NCBI GenBank assembly: GCA_021234155.1
Contig: JAJEKV010000225.1
Location: 434,001-498,000 of the forward strand
Source of the DNA: Isoetes taiwanensis
Taxonomy: Eukaryota > Streptophyta > Lycopodiopsida > Isoetales > Isoetaceae
Length of the DNA stretch: 64,000 bases
Direction of reading: 5' to 3'
Below, piece after piece: positions 48,977 through 59,683 of the stretch (positions are counted from its first letter, which is position 1; each line of letters starts with the position of its first letter). A program made the translations under genes and the position numbers. The notes under the pieces are model-generated. The model worked only from the letters and a program-made list of their open reading frames with translations. It ran no database searches and was not told the DNA's origin.

Positions 48977-49181
48977 TCGCTTCCTTTCGGTGAGGATGTC
49001 ATCATTTGAGGGAGTTCCATGTCAACGACTCCGGATCATTGTCATTGGATACCGGGCGGTTCACGTCGCGAGGAGGAGAGTGCACTCCACAAAGACAATC
49101 CGAGCAAGACACCGCTCCACGGCCTTTAAAGGACCGAAAAGATAATGATCCGCGTGATTTGGATCCCGATGAACCGGAAAT

Positions 49182-49855
49182 ATGGTGAGCCAAACTCCAA
49201 TCGGGATCGGTGGTCCCGCCAAGCTTGTAATATTTGACGTCAATGGAGTATTAGCTGCGGTATACCACGATAAAAGCGTCCCGAGATTAACACCTCGCAG
49301 ATCCAGGCGTAAGCGGGCATAAAATAGTGTATCCGAGGCCTAGAGCTAAGGAAATTATTGAATGGTGCATTGAGCGGGGATTCGAAGTGAGCATATGGTC
49401 TTGTATGGCAAAAGAAAAATATTGTCAATGTTCTTGGTGTTCTCGGCATTTCAGTTTTGAAGTTCAAGTTCGTTTGGGGAAGCGAAGGGTCGAGCATGTG
49501 TGGGACCTCGATCCAGCCATCACAAAGGGAAGCCTATAATGGTGAAAAGGTGGGGCGGTGTTTATGAGCAATTCCAGGACTATGGCAAACACAACACGCT
49601 GATCATAGGCGACTCAGCCTACAAGTGCTATCATAACGCGCAAAAATACAATCATTGCTAAGCCATATCGACTGAAGAATATGAGAGGCGGATAGGTGGT
49701 TGTCCTTGGTTGTGTCTGTCTTGGCGGAATCCCTCTTTGCCATTCTTGTCGCCGATGTGATTAGGAACTATCCGAGCCTCACGGAACCCGATCCAGAGAG
49801 CAAGGCGATCATGAAAGCTATGGACGACAAATATTTTGGTGAACAAGAAGAGTGA
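49182..49855 (+). pseudogene. FCP1/NIF-like phosphatase of element B (frameshifted)
   Basis: The ATG at 49182-49184 starts MVSQTPIGIGGPAKLVIFD, then VNGVL (HAD motif I), and the frame ends with DDKYFGEQEE-stop at 49853-49855. It is about 90% identical to the element A gene by eye, but has shifts near 49310, 49420, 49530 and 49640, and the motif IV region reads LIIGDSAYKC (Gly for the first Asp). The start found here suggests how the element A protein originally began. Confidence 0.7.
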
Positions 49856-49957
49856 CCTCTGCTTTCAGATAGTCAAATTGTGTGAATATTGTAAACAAAC
49901 GTGAAATGTATTGAACATTTTGTAATGAATATACTTGTATATTGAGTTTTTGATGCC

Positions 49958-50160
49958 TTTTCGACTCACGAGTCGAAAGGCATGCTTGTCCTGTTGATGA
50001 GACCATTTGTATGTTTGATTGTGTGGACCGGATGCAGCCACAATGTATTATGATGATGCTTCACGCGTTTTCACGGGCCTTTTCGACTCGCGAGTCGAGA
50101 AAGGCACTGGTTGTACTTTCACTTTTATGGGCCTTTCTCGACTCGCGAGTCGAGAAAGAC
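49958..50160. repeat. Palindrome cluster (three copies)
   Basis: CCTTTTCGACTCACGAGTCG at 49958, CCTTTTCGACTCGCGAGTCG at 50078 and CCTTTCTCGACTCGCGAGTC at 50131, downstream of the FCP1-like gene. Element A has only one good copy in the matching stretch. Confidence 0.9.
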
Positions 50161-50261
50161 ACTACTTCCCACGTCATTGGATGCAGTTGTATGGAATGAA
50201 TGTTCTCCATTGTAATTTGATTTCAACATTCTTTTCTTCGTTTTGACTAATGGCACCGTAA

Positions 50262-50705
50262 TTGTTAATCATACTCTCCTTGCTCCAGGTGGTTCAGGCA
50301 CAGATCCGACACCAGCACAGATCCCGCTCAGGCATCACAGAGACCGCTCCAAAGGGCGAGATCCAGCTCAAAGGCGGAAGAAATACCGTTCGGGCACGAG
50401 ATCCGTCCACGCTACACTCTTGCCCGGCCTTTGGGATAAGGTTGCTCGGGAATTCAGAGGTTGCTCGCTACACCCTGGGGATAAAGAACAGGCGAAGAAC
50501 AAAGAGAAAGTCCAGGAAGCTCAAAGCATCTTGCAAGCATTGCATAACATCCACGGAGGTTGGGGAAGGAGCATATTGGGATGGAAGGTCTGCGGGGCGA
50601 AAGTGGAGAAGTCGGGTGGACAGGTGGGCGGTAGCTCCAGAGGCACCTCCTCCACGTGAGGCATTCCACACCCTTCAGGTTGCCCCCAAGGCTTGGTCGG
50701 CATGA
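50262..50705 (+). pseudogene. Third gene of element B, small basic protein
   Basis: Reads ATLLPGLWDKVAREFR, KEQAKNKEKVQEAQSILQAL and HNIHGGWGRSI, matching 11740-12199 of element A. The frame changes between copies, and neither is clearly whole. It lies 400 bp after the FCP1-like gene on the same strand. Confidence 0.45.
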
Positions 50706-51294
50706 AGAAGGCCAGCTAGTTAATCCCCCAAGGTGGACCACCTCACGAAGATGATGTAATCAGTAGTGACAAACAAGACCACCATGGTCTCTGCGTCCGA
50801 TGTAAAATACATTGTACTGTTCAATTTATTAATAAAAATTCTTTTTCAACTAGATCTTTGGTTTCAAACTTTAATGAATTTCCTTTGTTTCAGTTGCATT
50901 GTTCTTGTTCTCGACTCGCTAACCAGAGAAAACTGCAGCAAAGAAAACTCGCATTGTTCGAATTAAGGATAGTTTTCGGGTCGGGGTGCTCCTTTTTGTG
51001 TAAATTAACAGGGTTCCGGAAAAAAGTGGGAATGGAATGAGTCTCACTTTAATTAAATATGACTTCTTTCACTTATTTCTGGATTCTATTGAGGTTATAG
51101 AAAGTAAGATGGAGAAAGCATGAGTTCCTTGGAATAAACATCTTTCATAGGCTACAAAGAAATCAACCTGGTGTCGCAAGAATGATCCTATCAGAGGTAA
51201 AATTGATCCCTTTTTGCTGAAAAACATGCATGTAATAGCAATCTGTGCTTGATGAATGAATATTGTTTTATGCCTGACCAGTTTTGCACTTTAG

Positions 51295-51381
51295 GTGGTC
51301 GTGCATACAAGAAAAATATTGTTTAAGCAAGCAGGGAAGCTGGCAACATATATAGATCAATATGGACATTTTCTGGATAAG
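51295..51381 (+). other. Possible host exon
   Basis: An 87-bp, 29-codon open block preceded by GCACTTTAG and followed by GTAAAA. It reads VVVHTRKILFKQAGKLATYI, then DQYGHFLDK. Phase 0 on both sides. No family recognised. It lies right of element B in sequence once continuous with 24.2-26.9 kb. Confidence 0.3.
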
Positions 51382-52690
51382 GTAAAATTGTCATATTCTG
51401 CGTATTCACTATGCAAGATGTGTGAAAAAATTATCTAATGTAAAAGGGAAACCCTCAAACGCGTGATATTATATGAGTCTTTCTATCATTCAACATGCAG
51501 TTGGTTCTACAATTGTTTTGCAAATTGAATATTTGTAGTCTTCTATTTCGAGATCTTCCAGTCAATTGTTTCCATTGAGAAGAATACAGCTGCACCGATA
51601 ATCAAACACTTACTGCACTGATAATCAAACACTTACATTTTATAGGGCCCCAAGATATTCCTTATTTATACTGCATATTTTTTTATTGGAATTGCTCCAT
51701 TAAGATGGATGTACTAATGTGTTAGAAAATGGCATTAGTATCTGTTTATAAGTGGAAAGTAAATTGTCATCATACAACTCTTATGGCTATTTAAATGGCA
51801 GTTTCACCACTTATAATAGGCCACAAAGACTGACGCTTTGAATGCGGTCTTTGTAATTACTAGGGCTAGGACAATGTTGTTCAATGCACATATGATACAA
51901 GTACAATATGCTTATTAAACACAGAGAATCAAAAGCTACCTCTAGCCTTTTAATTTGCTACAAAGAAAAGGAAAGAATGTACCAAATATAACGCTGAATT
52001 CTTAAGAAACACACACAATGTTTGATGCCATTTTCATTTGCATGTATCAAACTATACAATAGTTTCAAAAGGCATTATTGACAATATGCTTAAAATGTCA
52101 ACAAACCCCAAGGGAATGTATAGGGGGTTGCCATCACCATTGTACATGCCAAACTTAGAGAAGGCCAAAAAGCCCTCGGTTGTATCAAAGAAATGCTATT
52201 ACTGACTTTTACTTTTGACAAATGCTAAATGTGTGTAACAAGCAGACTTATGAGCTTATGGCCTCTATTGTCTCTTGACAATCAGTCTACCTAAGCTCAA
52301 CTCTAACCATTGCAACTTTACTTTAAGGTCAAGCACAGTCTAGAGCTCTTAATTTGGCCTAGGCAGATGCAGAGTAATTATGACTAAGCAAATTTAATGA
52401 TATTAACCAAAAGCAATTAATCCATAGACAATTGCCATCTCCACTGCAAATGATAAGGATATTGAAGCGCAGACAAATGATGCTCGGGGCCGAATCCCAC
52501 TGAAAGTCTACAAGTCTTAGTAACCATGGCCACAAATGCAAACTAAGAAAACTAGTCCGAAGGGGAAAACAAGGCATCATAATAACAAGCATTACATATT
52601 CATCAAGTCGGTAAATGTACACCTGGCACAAGCCACTAACGTGGTACTGCACAATAACCTGATTACACACAACAGCAGGAAGATAAAGCT
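51382..52690. other. AT-rich host-like DNA, no gene recognised
   Basis: No open frame with recognisable content and no repeat ends seen. Short direct repeat ACTGATAATCAAACACTTAC near 51590-51635. Confidence 0.4.
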
Positions 52691-52903
52691 CTAGTTCATA
52701 GGTTCCCCAAATACAGCCCGCCTGATGATGGCATCAAGCTGGCGGATCTCCTGGGTCACCAGACTCCTAGCAAGGGTCATGTGTGGTCTTAGTGCATACA
52801 ACTCTGACATTGGAACCCAAAGTTGCTCCTAAGCAGCACTAGAAATCGCCGAATCATAGCAGCATAAAAACCTGTCAACTGCCTCCTCAAGATCGTCGGT
52901 ACC
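52691..52903 (-). pseudogene. C-terminal coding fragment, unidentified
   Basis: The minus strand reads LEEAVDRFLCCYDSAISSAA, one TAG, then EQLWVPMSELYALRPHMTLA, RSLVTQEIRQLDAIIRRAVF and GEPMN-stop (52691-52693). The reading is consistently protein-like apart from the single stop. I do not recognise it. The longer minus-strand frame at 53510-54106 may belong to the same degraded unit but has a low-complexity look. Confidence 0.35.
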
Positions 52904-53509
52904 TGCACAATGTTTGATATGAACTCCTCTGCACTAAGGGCGATCCCCTCTCATGGGATGTGCCTTATTCCTGGATGAGCATTAGTAGGGTCTTTTCTTA
53001 CTAGTGATGCACACTTTAGCATATCGCGACACAGCTGCTTGTTTAGTGTTGATTGCCCTTCAAACTACCCTTCATTGTCCTTCAAAAAATATTGGGATGT
53101 TCTTTAGTTAGGTATAACATAATGAGCATATTGGCAATGTGATTGCTGATCACACATGTTATTTATGAAGGTGCCGATTTAGTGCTTGAATTTCATTTTC
53201 TTGTGCACCACTAGCAAAAAAGCACTCGGCATTGCGTTGGGATTCAATTTCCCAGGCTCATTAATGGTCTTCATGCGTTGTATTATAGGTATTGTCCTTC
53301 GCCATGGCAAGCGCTATGTATAGGGATCATCAGATGCATGCCATTGACCATTGCAACTTGGAGTGGCAGTCAGTGGCACGTGTCTGATCGTTCCTATGCA
53401 TAGGATTATTGTAACTATGAGGAAACGTAGCATGAACAAGTGAGCCGTGAGAATTGGATTCGAATTGGGGTTCGGGTCCCTAGGCTCATGTCACATTGGG
53501 ACGCTGCTG

Positions 53510-55900
53510 TTATGCTAGGGGTCTACAATTTGGTGTTGTATTTGTATGACGTCGTGTTGTATACACACCATAATCTTTGTGTACAATGCTAACCAATGGA
53601 GCCTGGTCTTTAGGCACCCCCTTTAAAAGCGGGTCAACAGGGGTTGATTTAACCCCAAATTTACTTGGGAAGAGCACACAGGATCTATGGAGAGAGAATA
53701 TCCCATGAACTATGCCACAATAGTAGGACCTACAAAAAATAATACATGCTCTAGCAATAATACACGCTCTCAAATGAAAGGGAAATGCAAAAGGCAAAAG
53801 GCACATGCTGAAAAAGGCCGCCCTAAATAGAAATCTGCATTCTGCCCTAAATAGAAAACCATGAAGATGTAAATGTTGAGCTAGAAACTGCGCAAGATGT
53901 TTATATTTGACCTTCTCAATCTTTGCACAAGGTAAGGTTATCGGTCTGGCCGAGGATGATAACCAAAAATACGTGACCAAGGCTGTACGTCCGAGGCCAG
54001 ATATTTGCATGTAAGGCTGAGACCGAGGACGTACAACCGAGGCCACGCATTTTTTGTTATCAGCCCAGGCAAAGAACGATAACCACTTTATCGGGCTAAT
54101 AACCAATTATCTCCAGTACTGATAACTAGTTATCATTCCTAGGAGTGATAATTATCAGACTCTCCCTTTACACTAGAGATTGTGATAAGGTATGTCCCCA
54201 CCCACCATAGCCACAATGCAAATTTTTGAGATGATGATGAATTTTTGAGGACACCAGTTCTCATGCACATATTAGCAAAAATGTGGATCATGATGCTTCT
54301 GGCTTTGTTTTCGGTCGATTCTATCATGATGCGATGCAGAATCATTTCTCTGAGTTACTACCATAGAAGCTAGTAAGCATGGGATGGTTAGAGTTGGAAA
54401 CATAATGGACATAAATTATTACGGTCTTTTGCCAGATGGGACTTGAAATAGGTCTTTCAATAAATTTTTAAATTCCCACGGCTCTTATGATAAGGTCCTT
54501 TATATTTTAAGATCCTCTATCTTGCTGTGTCTTCACTTCCTCTGGGTGTTGTATCTGGGTACCTTTCTCACGGAAGATTAATTCGGAAGATGAAATGACT
54601 ACAGGCAACATAAGGAGTAGGTGGTCCCGGAGTATCCTTTGTTTTCAACTCTCTTGGTACCTTAGGATGTTTTTTTGATGATCCAGATCTGAAGAATAGT
54701 CAAGTTAAGCTCCTCCTAGTCTAGTATTTGATGTTATAAATGAGAAACAGTGGTAGCTCTCGCATTACAGAGTGTGTCTATAGACTAGAGACTAGAATTG
54801 GCCATAATTGGCCGAGCATACTTAATCGGTAGTACAGCAGAGAATAAATAACTGAGCAATAACTTTTCTGCCTTGACATTGCTATAAATTCTATTATGCT
54901 GTGAAAGAAAAATCGATGTAAGTTTGCATGTCAAAACTTTTTTTAGAGGAAGAAGCTTGGACATGCTCCAGGGCTTGCATTACATTCTTAATCTGCAGGT
55001 TTGATACTTGCCTTCAAATGTTCTTAGTAACATGTGTACACTCAGAGTTTTGAAGATGTCAAATCAATTTTACTGTTTATTTGAAACACAGCAAGCATTT
55101 AAGCAATCCATAATTTGTGAGCTTTGGGCAAAACAAAGGCCAGATGTGGCCATACTTCTTCGCTGTTGTCGATGCTTCTAAATTGCTTACCATGGCCTCC
55201 AGTTTTTGCTAGGCTGCCATAGACTGGAAGCATGCATGGCAATCACAAAATAATCTAAGCCAGCAACTATGGATGTAAATTAACTGAGTTGCATAGCATT
55301 CATTTAAACTAAACTTTGGATCCTACTATCAACTATGGTCTCCAACAAGTTAATGGATTCTATTAAGGCTGCAAACTCACTGTACCATTTCCAGCCACTT
55401 ACTTACTTAGGGGAAGCAGACTTCCCCGGCTAACAAATTTACATGCTCTATAACCGTTACAAACCAAGTTCTGATAGTAAACAGACTGATTAGATGAATT
55501 ATTGTATAAACTTATGCTAATTATGCTAAGCTGGAGTATCAGCTACTAAAAGACTTTTAAAAACCATTTCAATCCCTTCTCAGTGTGTAGCTGTGGAAGC
55601 ATATGCAAAAGCCTGCACATGTTATTTCCTTTGCTCAGTCAATGTGTGTGCAATGCTTATGAATTCTAGGTCATCTTGGTGGCGAAGCATTTGACCCTGT
55701 CAATCAGCTATGGAGGGCAGGAATTACACTAGAGAATGAGAAAGAAACAACAACCCAATGGTTGAGAAAACACGAGTTTTAGCTAGCATAGTTTACATCA
55801 CAAATTGCTCTCTAAGTTACTTTGATCATAAATTATTTAGACTCAATAACATATACACCTTAGTTTATTGACTGAAGAAGATTACACAAGCTATGTAGAC
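53510..55900. other. Host-like DNA, no supported gene
   Basis: A 198-codon minus-strand frame (53510-54106) has no recognisable motif, and the 53940-54160 part has repeated CCGAGG and GATAAC words. The remainder is AT-rich with short frames only. Confidence 0.35.
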
Positions 55901-55975
55901 TAAAACTATATAATAAGATAGGTCTAACACATAAAGGGAACTTCTAGTAACTTAACCCCCAACATAAAGAAAATT

Positions 55976-56869
55976 CTAGTAACCTGACCCAGGGGGACTA
56001 CTATATCCAGGGTTGGAAGGTCCGGAGCCAGACCCGGGACTACCCCCATACACAGGATGGTTGTCGCCGGGCCCGGAGCCAGACCTAGGACTACCACCAT
56101 AGACAGGGTGGTCAGAGCCGGAGCCGGAGCCGGAACCGGAGCCCGAGCCTGAGCCAGACCCACTTCCACTACCATATCCTGGTGGAGAAACATAGGTAGG
56201 AGGACTTCCACCATATGTGGGAGGGGAATACCCACCAGCATGACCTGATCCCGAACCAGCGCCCGAACCACCCCCGGAACCGGAACCCGAGCCCGAACCC
56301 GAACCTCCATTATAGGGTGCAGGGCCTGATCCAGAGCCTCCCCCATATGGAGCGGGGCCTGATCTCGAACCTCCACAACCTTGTCCCGAACCACAATTTG
56401 ATCCAGGGGCAGATCCCGAGCCATATCCCGAACCAGACCCACTGCCCGAACCAGATCCATAACCAGAGCCCGAGCCAGATCCAGACCCTGAGCCCGAGCC
56501 CGAGCCTGACCCTGAACCCGAGCCTGATCCCAAACCTGGACCTCCCCCATGGCCTGTGCCCGAACCAGAACCTGATCCCGAACCACTACCCGAGCCATAG
56601 CCTGAACCAGAACCGGGAGTTGAAGGTGACCCGTAGGTTGGGGTTGAAGGCGATGACCCTCCATATCCGGTTGAAGGTGGAGATGATCCATACACTGGGC
56701 TGGTTCCATAACCTGGAGTTGAAGGTGTATCTCCAGAGCCTGAGCCCGAACCTGACCCCGAGCCTGATCCCGCCCCAGACCCATAGCCCAACTCCCTTGC
56801 AGCATCAACGGCCCAGATTGTGGTGATACACAACCCCAATATCAGCATCGCAGATATGTTTCTACCCAT
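55976..56869 (-). CDS. Secreted Gly-Ser-rich (GSGSGS) protein
   Basis: From ATG 56867-56869 the product is about 297 residues: a signal peptide (MGRNISAMLILGLCITTIWA, cut probably before ARELGYG), then Gly-Ser and Gly-Ser-Gly-Tyr repeats with SPPTYG/STPGYG blocks and a C-terminal PVYGGSPGSGSGP series. No stop interrupts the frame. An in-frame ATG at 56914 would lie almost at the expected transcription start, so the second one is preferred. Such proteins are typical plant cell-wall glycine-rich proteins, probably structural. There is one Cys in the repeat part (SNCGSGQGCGGS has two). A TATA box sits 78 bp upstream. The gene appears intact and single-exon, and is the most convincing host gene in the window. 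Confidence 0.8.
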   Translation of the reverse strand: MGRNISAMLILGLCITTIWAVDAARELGYGSGAGSGSGSGSGSGSGDTPSTPGYGTSPVYGSSPPSTGYGGSSPSTPTYGSPSTPGSGSGYGSGSGSGSGSGSGTGHGGGPGLGSGSGSGSGSGSGSGSGSGSGSGYGSGSGSGSGSGYGSGSAPGSNCGSGQGCGGSRSGPAPYGGGSGSGPAPYNGGSGSGSGSGSGGGSGAGSGSGHAGGYSPPTYGGSPPTYVSPPGYGSGSGSGSGSGSGSGSGSGSDHPVYGGSPRSGSGPGDNHPVYGGSPGSGSGPSNPGYSSPPGSGY

Positions 56870-56946
56870 TGCTTCAGCGCAACGCAGATCTCTTTGGAAA
56901 ATTTGAAGACCCAAAACGAAGTGCTTGCTGCTGTGGTTTTGGGTTG

Positions 56947-56954
56947 AATTTATA
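56947..56954 (-). promoter_or_regulatory. TATA box of the Gly-Ser-rich gene
   Basis: CTATAAATTC on the minus strand. Transcription would start near 56920, giving a 5' leader of about 50 bases before ATG 56869. Confidence 0.55.
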
Positions 56955-57384
56955 GGAATTGGGCTCCTTCGCCTCGAAGATTCTTTGGGTCTTCTGCAGT
57001 GTGGCAGAATTGGTAGGTGGATTGGCGTGCATGGAGTCCATAACGCCCTACGTTATCAGAGTTTGCATGGATTAAATTTAGGTTTTGTCAACCTTCGCAT
57101 GTGTCTGCATTCAAGTAGCTTTGGAGTTTTTCGTCCCTTTGCATTCATTCGCATTTAGCCGACCGTTTTCTTCACCTCTATGTGTATCTCATGACACGTA
57201 GAGTGTATTTCCCTGCCACGTTGTTGCTTTCCAACTCTGAAATAAGTCAACACAATCTCTAGATTCCACTCTCCAATCAATCAAGACTTTGTGAATCTCC
57301 AATCAAGACTTGAAGTCCAATTACAAGACTTGGATGATGTAAAAGGCACTATGGATTGGCAAAATCTATAAACATGTATAATAC

Positions 57385-57563
57385 GTAAAGTTCAGGGGGA
57401 AGATATTTCGCCATATTTCAGGCCTAGATTACAACAGATAATCGCTTCCTCTCCTCCGATGTTGGCTTCATCTCCTCCGATGCTGGCTGATAACGGAGTA
57501 ATCAACTTTTTGTGGCTACGATGGCGCCACGTGGCAAGAAATATCTTCCCCCTGAACTTTACG
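57385..57563. repeat. Small inverted-repeat unit, 179 bp
   Basis: CGTAAAGTTCAGGGGGAAGA... at 57385-57410 is perfectly inverted at 57538-57563 (26-bp arms). The inside contains a direct repeat CTCCTCCGATG(T/C)TGGCT. MITE-like, but no TSD was seen. Confidence 0.65.
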
Positions 57564-57569
57564 TGAGGA

Positions 57570-57657
57570 AATGTTCGCCCGCAGGCCCTTACGCGGGGTG
57601 CGGACCAGGCGAGCCCGGCAGGTCCTTACCCCGCGTAAGGACCTACGGGCGAACATT
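57570..57657. repeat. Strong GC hairpin
   Basis: AATGTTCGCCCGCAGGCCCT... (57570-57599) pairs with ACCCCGCGTAAGGACCTACG... (57628-57657) over 30 bp with two mismatches; the 28-base loop is GC-rich. It follows the 179-bp unit by 7 bp. Confidence 0.75.
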
Positions 57658-57867
57658 ACCTCTACCATAATATGCTTGTTTTTATTCTTCAATTCGCTTT
57701 CCAATTAGAGCCACGTCTTTATAGGATAAAAAAAGGGCAAATTTAAATTTCAGAACAGAAAAAAAAAAGAATGGGTATGTCGACAAATGTCTAAAATTCT
57801 TGCCAAGAAAAAATTCTGTGTTTCAAATCTTAGAAGGTCATATTGTTTGCTTTGGAAAAGAACTATC

Positions 57868-58110
57868 GCTACAAGAAAAGGGTACGTATAGTGTCTAAAA
57901 TAACGTCAAAATTTTTGACACGAGCCGAACCTATCAAACCCGAATTATTGTCACAACCTTGACGCTATACTTGTCGTGATCGTTTGTCACAAATACACCA
58001 CAATACGTCAGCAGTTGTGTCAAGTTTGTGGCTTCTGTCATAATATTGATGCAAAGTCAAATTCCAGCTACATGGTAATCTAGAAAATGTCAAACTTGTG
58101 ACAATATTTT
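57868..58110 (+). mobile_element. Possible CACTA-type terminus
   Basis: CGCTACAAGAAAAGGGTACG resembles the plant CACTA end (CACTACAAGAAAA). It is followed by many TGTCA(C/A) and TTGTGACA words, like subterminal repeats. The first bases differ from CACTA and no partner end or TSD was found. Confidence 0.3.
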
Positions 58111-58150
58111 AACAACAATTGTGATAAATAAACAAAATCCATAGGTATCA

Positions 58151-58174
58151 TGTGTTTTTTTTTTTTTTTTTTTT
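58151..58174 (+). repeat. Poly(T) tract
   Basis: About 24 T in a row. On the minus strand it could be the poly(A) tail of a retroposed transcript reaching to about 58740, but no source gene was recognised. Confidence 0.8.
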
Positions 58175-58179
58175 TTGAA

Positions 58180-59680
58180 TTAGGAGCTATTGTTAATAGG
58201 GCCATGCTTTCTGCAGATAGCGTCGTGTGCTGGTGCGATGAATCTCTGTATTTGAAGTGTTGTGAGCATATTGTTTTGGATATGGTGGGGATAGTCTCCC
58301 TCTCCTTCAATAAAGTGTACTTGTGAGACACATGCACGAGAGCAACCATACATAGTATGCCACCAGTTATTACATGCATTTATATGGGATGTAATACGAA
58401 ATCCATCATTTCCACCATGGTCTTCTGCGATCTACCCTTAATTTGTTGCAACTTCTCCTTATGGGGTTTATGTGCAAAGGATGCATGTGAGGTGTCGAAT
58501 TATGTTTTTCAAGTATTGATCTCTATAAACACTAGAATACCATATATCCTCTTCTCATTTATAAGGAATAGCCTATGTGGCTTATCGATCAGTTCTAATG
58601 CAGATAAGATCCATTGTGATGTCCCCAATTGTCCGTTCCTAAGCATTCAAAGCAAAATTTCACTTATTTTCTTCCACCTTAATGGTAAGATTTGGTTGTT
58701 CATGCAATTGCATTGATCAAAGGGCTCAAGGAATAATAAATTTGGTTTCTTGCGGCTCACAAAAAGATGATTGCATAACCAAAGATTTAGCTGTGTGAAG
58801 GTGCAATTTTTGGGCTATATGAGCATCAACCTATCAAAAATCCATTTGTTGTGAATAATGGAATTAAAGGAGGAATGCACAACCATAACTCATATGCCAT
58901 TGAAGCATTCATTCTGTATTTCATGTTCACCCCTTCACTGTTGCAATGCCTCAATCAGTGTTTCTAGACCTCCCATGTCTTTTGTATCTAATTTTTGCAT
59001 TGACAACATGATTACTTCGAAGCAAGGGGCCAAAAGGACATCACTTTAAACATGCACGTGGTATTGAGTGCCTCGTCATTACCTAGCGATGATGACGATG
59101 ATGGCGAAGACTCTCACTCTCTTGATACTGGAATTGAAAACCAAACTAATGAGATTGACCTCTCCTACAATGTACAATTCAGGAAATTATCCAAATTTGA
59201 GGTATGTAGTTAGTGTGCTTCTACTTAAATTTATTATTCCCTTTCCCTTTAAAAACTTGTAGATTTAAGTCTGAATACTCCTTGTATACCCAGGAGACTT
59301 TTGTTGTTTGATCTTAGAGATATTCTATTTTTTTAGGAAATGGTTCTTAAAGGGAAATTATAGACAGTTTCAGTTCCAAGGCCATTGTTTTAGTTTTTAT
59401 TCCTAATGAACAAATTTGGTCCCAAGGCCTTTGTTTAGATGACGACTATAATGAACATAGATGACCATAAATTACTTTCCAGGCATGTCAAATAATGCAT
59501 CTGATTATGCTGGTAGCAACAATGGATTTGAACCTATTAGAGAATTGCTCATATCAAGATTTGGAACCTTCTAGAGCCCGGTTGCATGTCCATTACAAAG
59601 TGATTTTTTGCTGTCACACATTTCTCTTTTAGTTCTTCCATCACTTGTTTCATTGTAGGTCTTGTTTTATAGCACTTGTT
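58180..59680. other. AT-rich DNA, no supported gene
   Basis: Short frames on both strands (for example 58357-58716 and 58858-59049) without recognisable motifs. Confidence 0.35.
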
Positions 59681-59683
59681 TCA

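Larger units (their letters stand above)
45955..49190 (+). pseudogene. Element B cargo gene(s), unidentified
   Basis: Protein-like but broken reading. 45999-46373 carries an acidic segment (GDDDTTREESDDEGDEDM) and ends ERLAQYYPIGNI. 47383-47565 has an E/K-rich run, and 47590-47920 a basic segment (RTKKRLTRKG) followed by ASNEYHDFDFYKEKAALDEE. 48104-48720 holds FRFPCLFF...NFTNKIMYSISELDHDL and MEDVPSMDKVGKDGATVLYI. 49006-49188 ends DPRDLDPDEPEIW. Palindrome clusters at 46816-47188 and 48896-48975 lie between these blocks, possibly in introns. I recognise no family. Element A lacks it all. It lies upstream of the FCP1-like gene on the same strand and may be part of the same transcript, since ATG|GTGAGC at 49182 could also be a splice donor. 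Confidence 0.4.
26872..51065. mobile_element. Element B: 24.2-kb TIR transposon (12.2 kb without the Gypsy insertion)
   Basis: TIR AAGTCGTATTTAATTAAAG... at 26872-26896; the inverse at 51041-51065 has two mismatches. TSD CTTTC at 26867-26871 and 51066-51070; joining the flanks gives AAGCTCCTTTCACTTATTTC, matching the unoccupied copy at 26218. It runs in the opposite direction to element A. Contents from left: DUF7869-type gene (minus), AT-rich spacer, repeat array, Gypsy element, cargo genes (plus), FCP1-like gene (plus) and third small gene (plus). Confidence 0.85.

Noticed and set aside
53510-54106. 198-codon minus-strand open frame as a host gene
   Set aside because: No recognisable motif, many aromatic/Arg-Ala runs, low-complexity words in its DNA, and no promoter or splice support.
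55924-56808. A 294-codon minus-strand frame rich in Ala, Arg, Val
   Set aside because: Frame-shifted reading of the same Gly-Ser repeat, without a signal peptide.
56215-56826. A 203-codon plus-strand frame rich in Asn and Pro
   Set aside because: Antisense shadow of the Gly-Ser repeat gene; no independent motif or start context.
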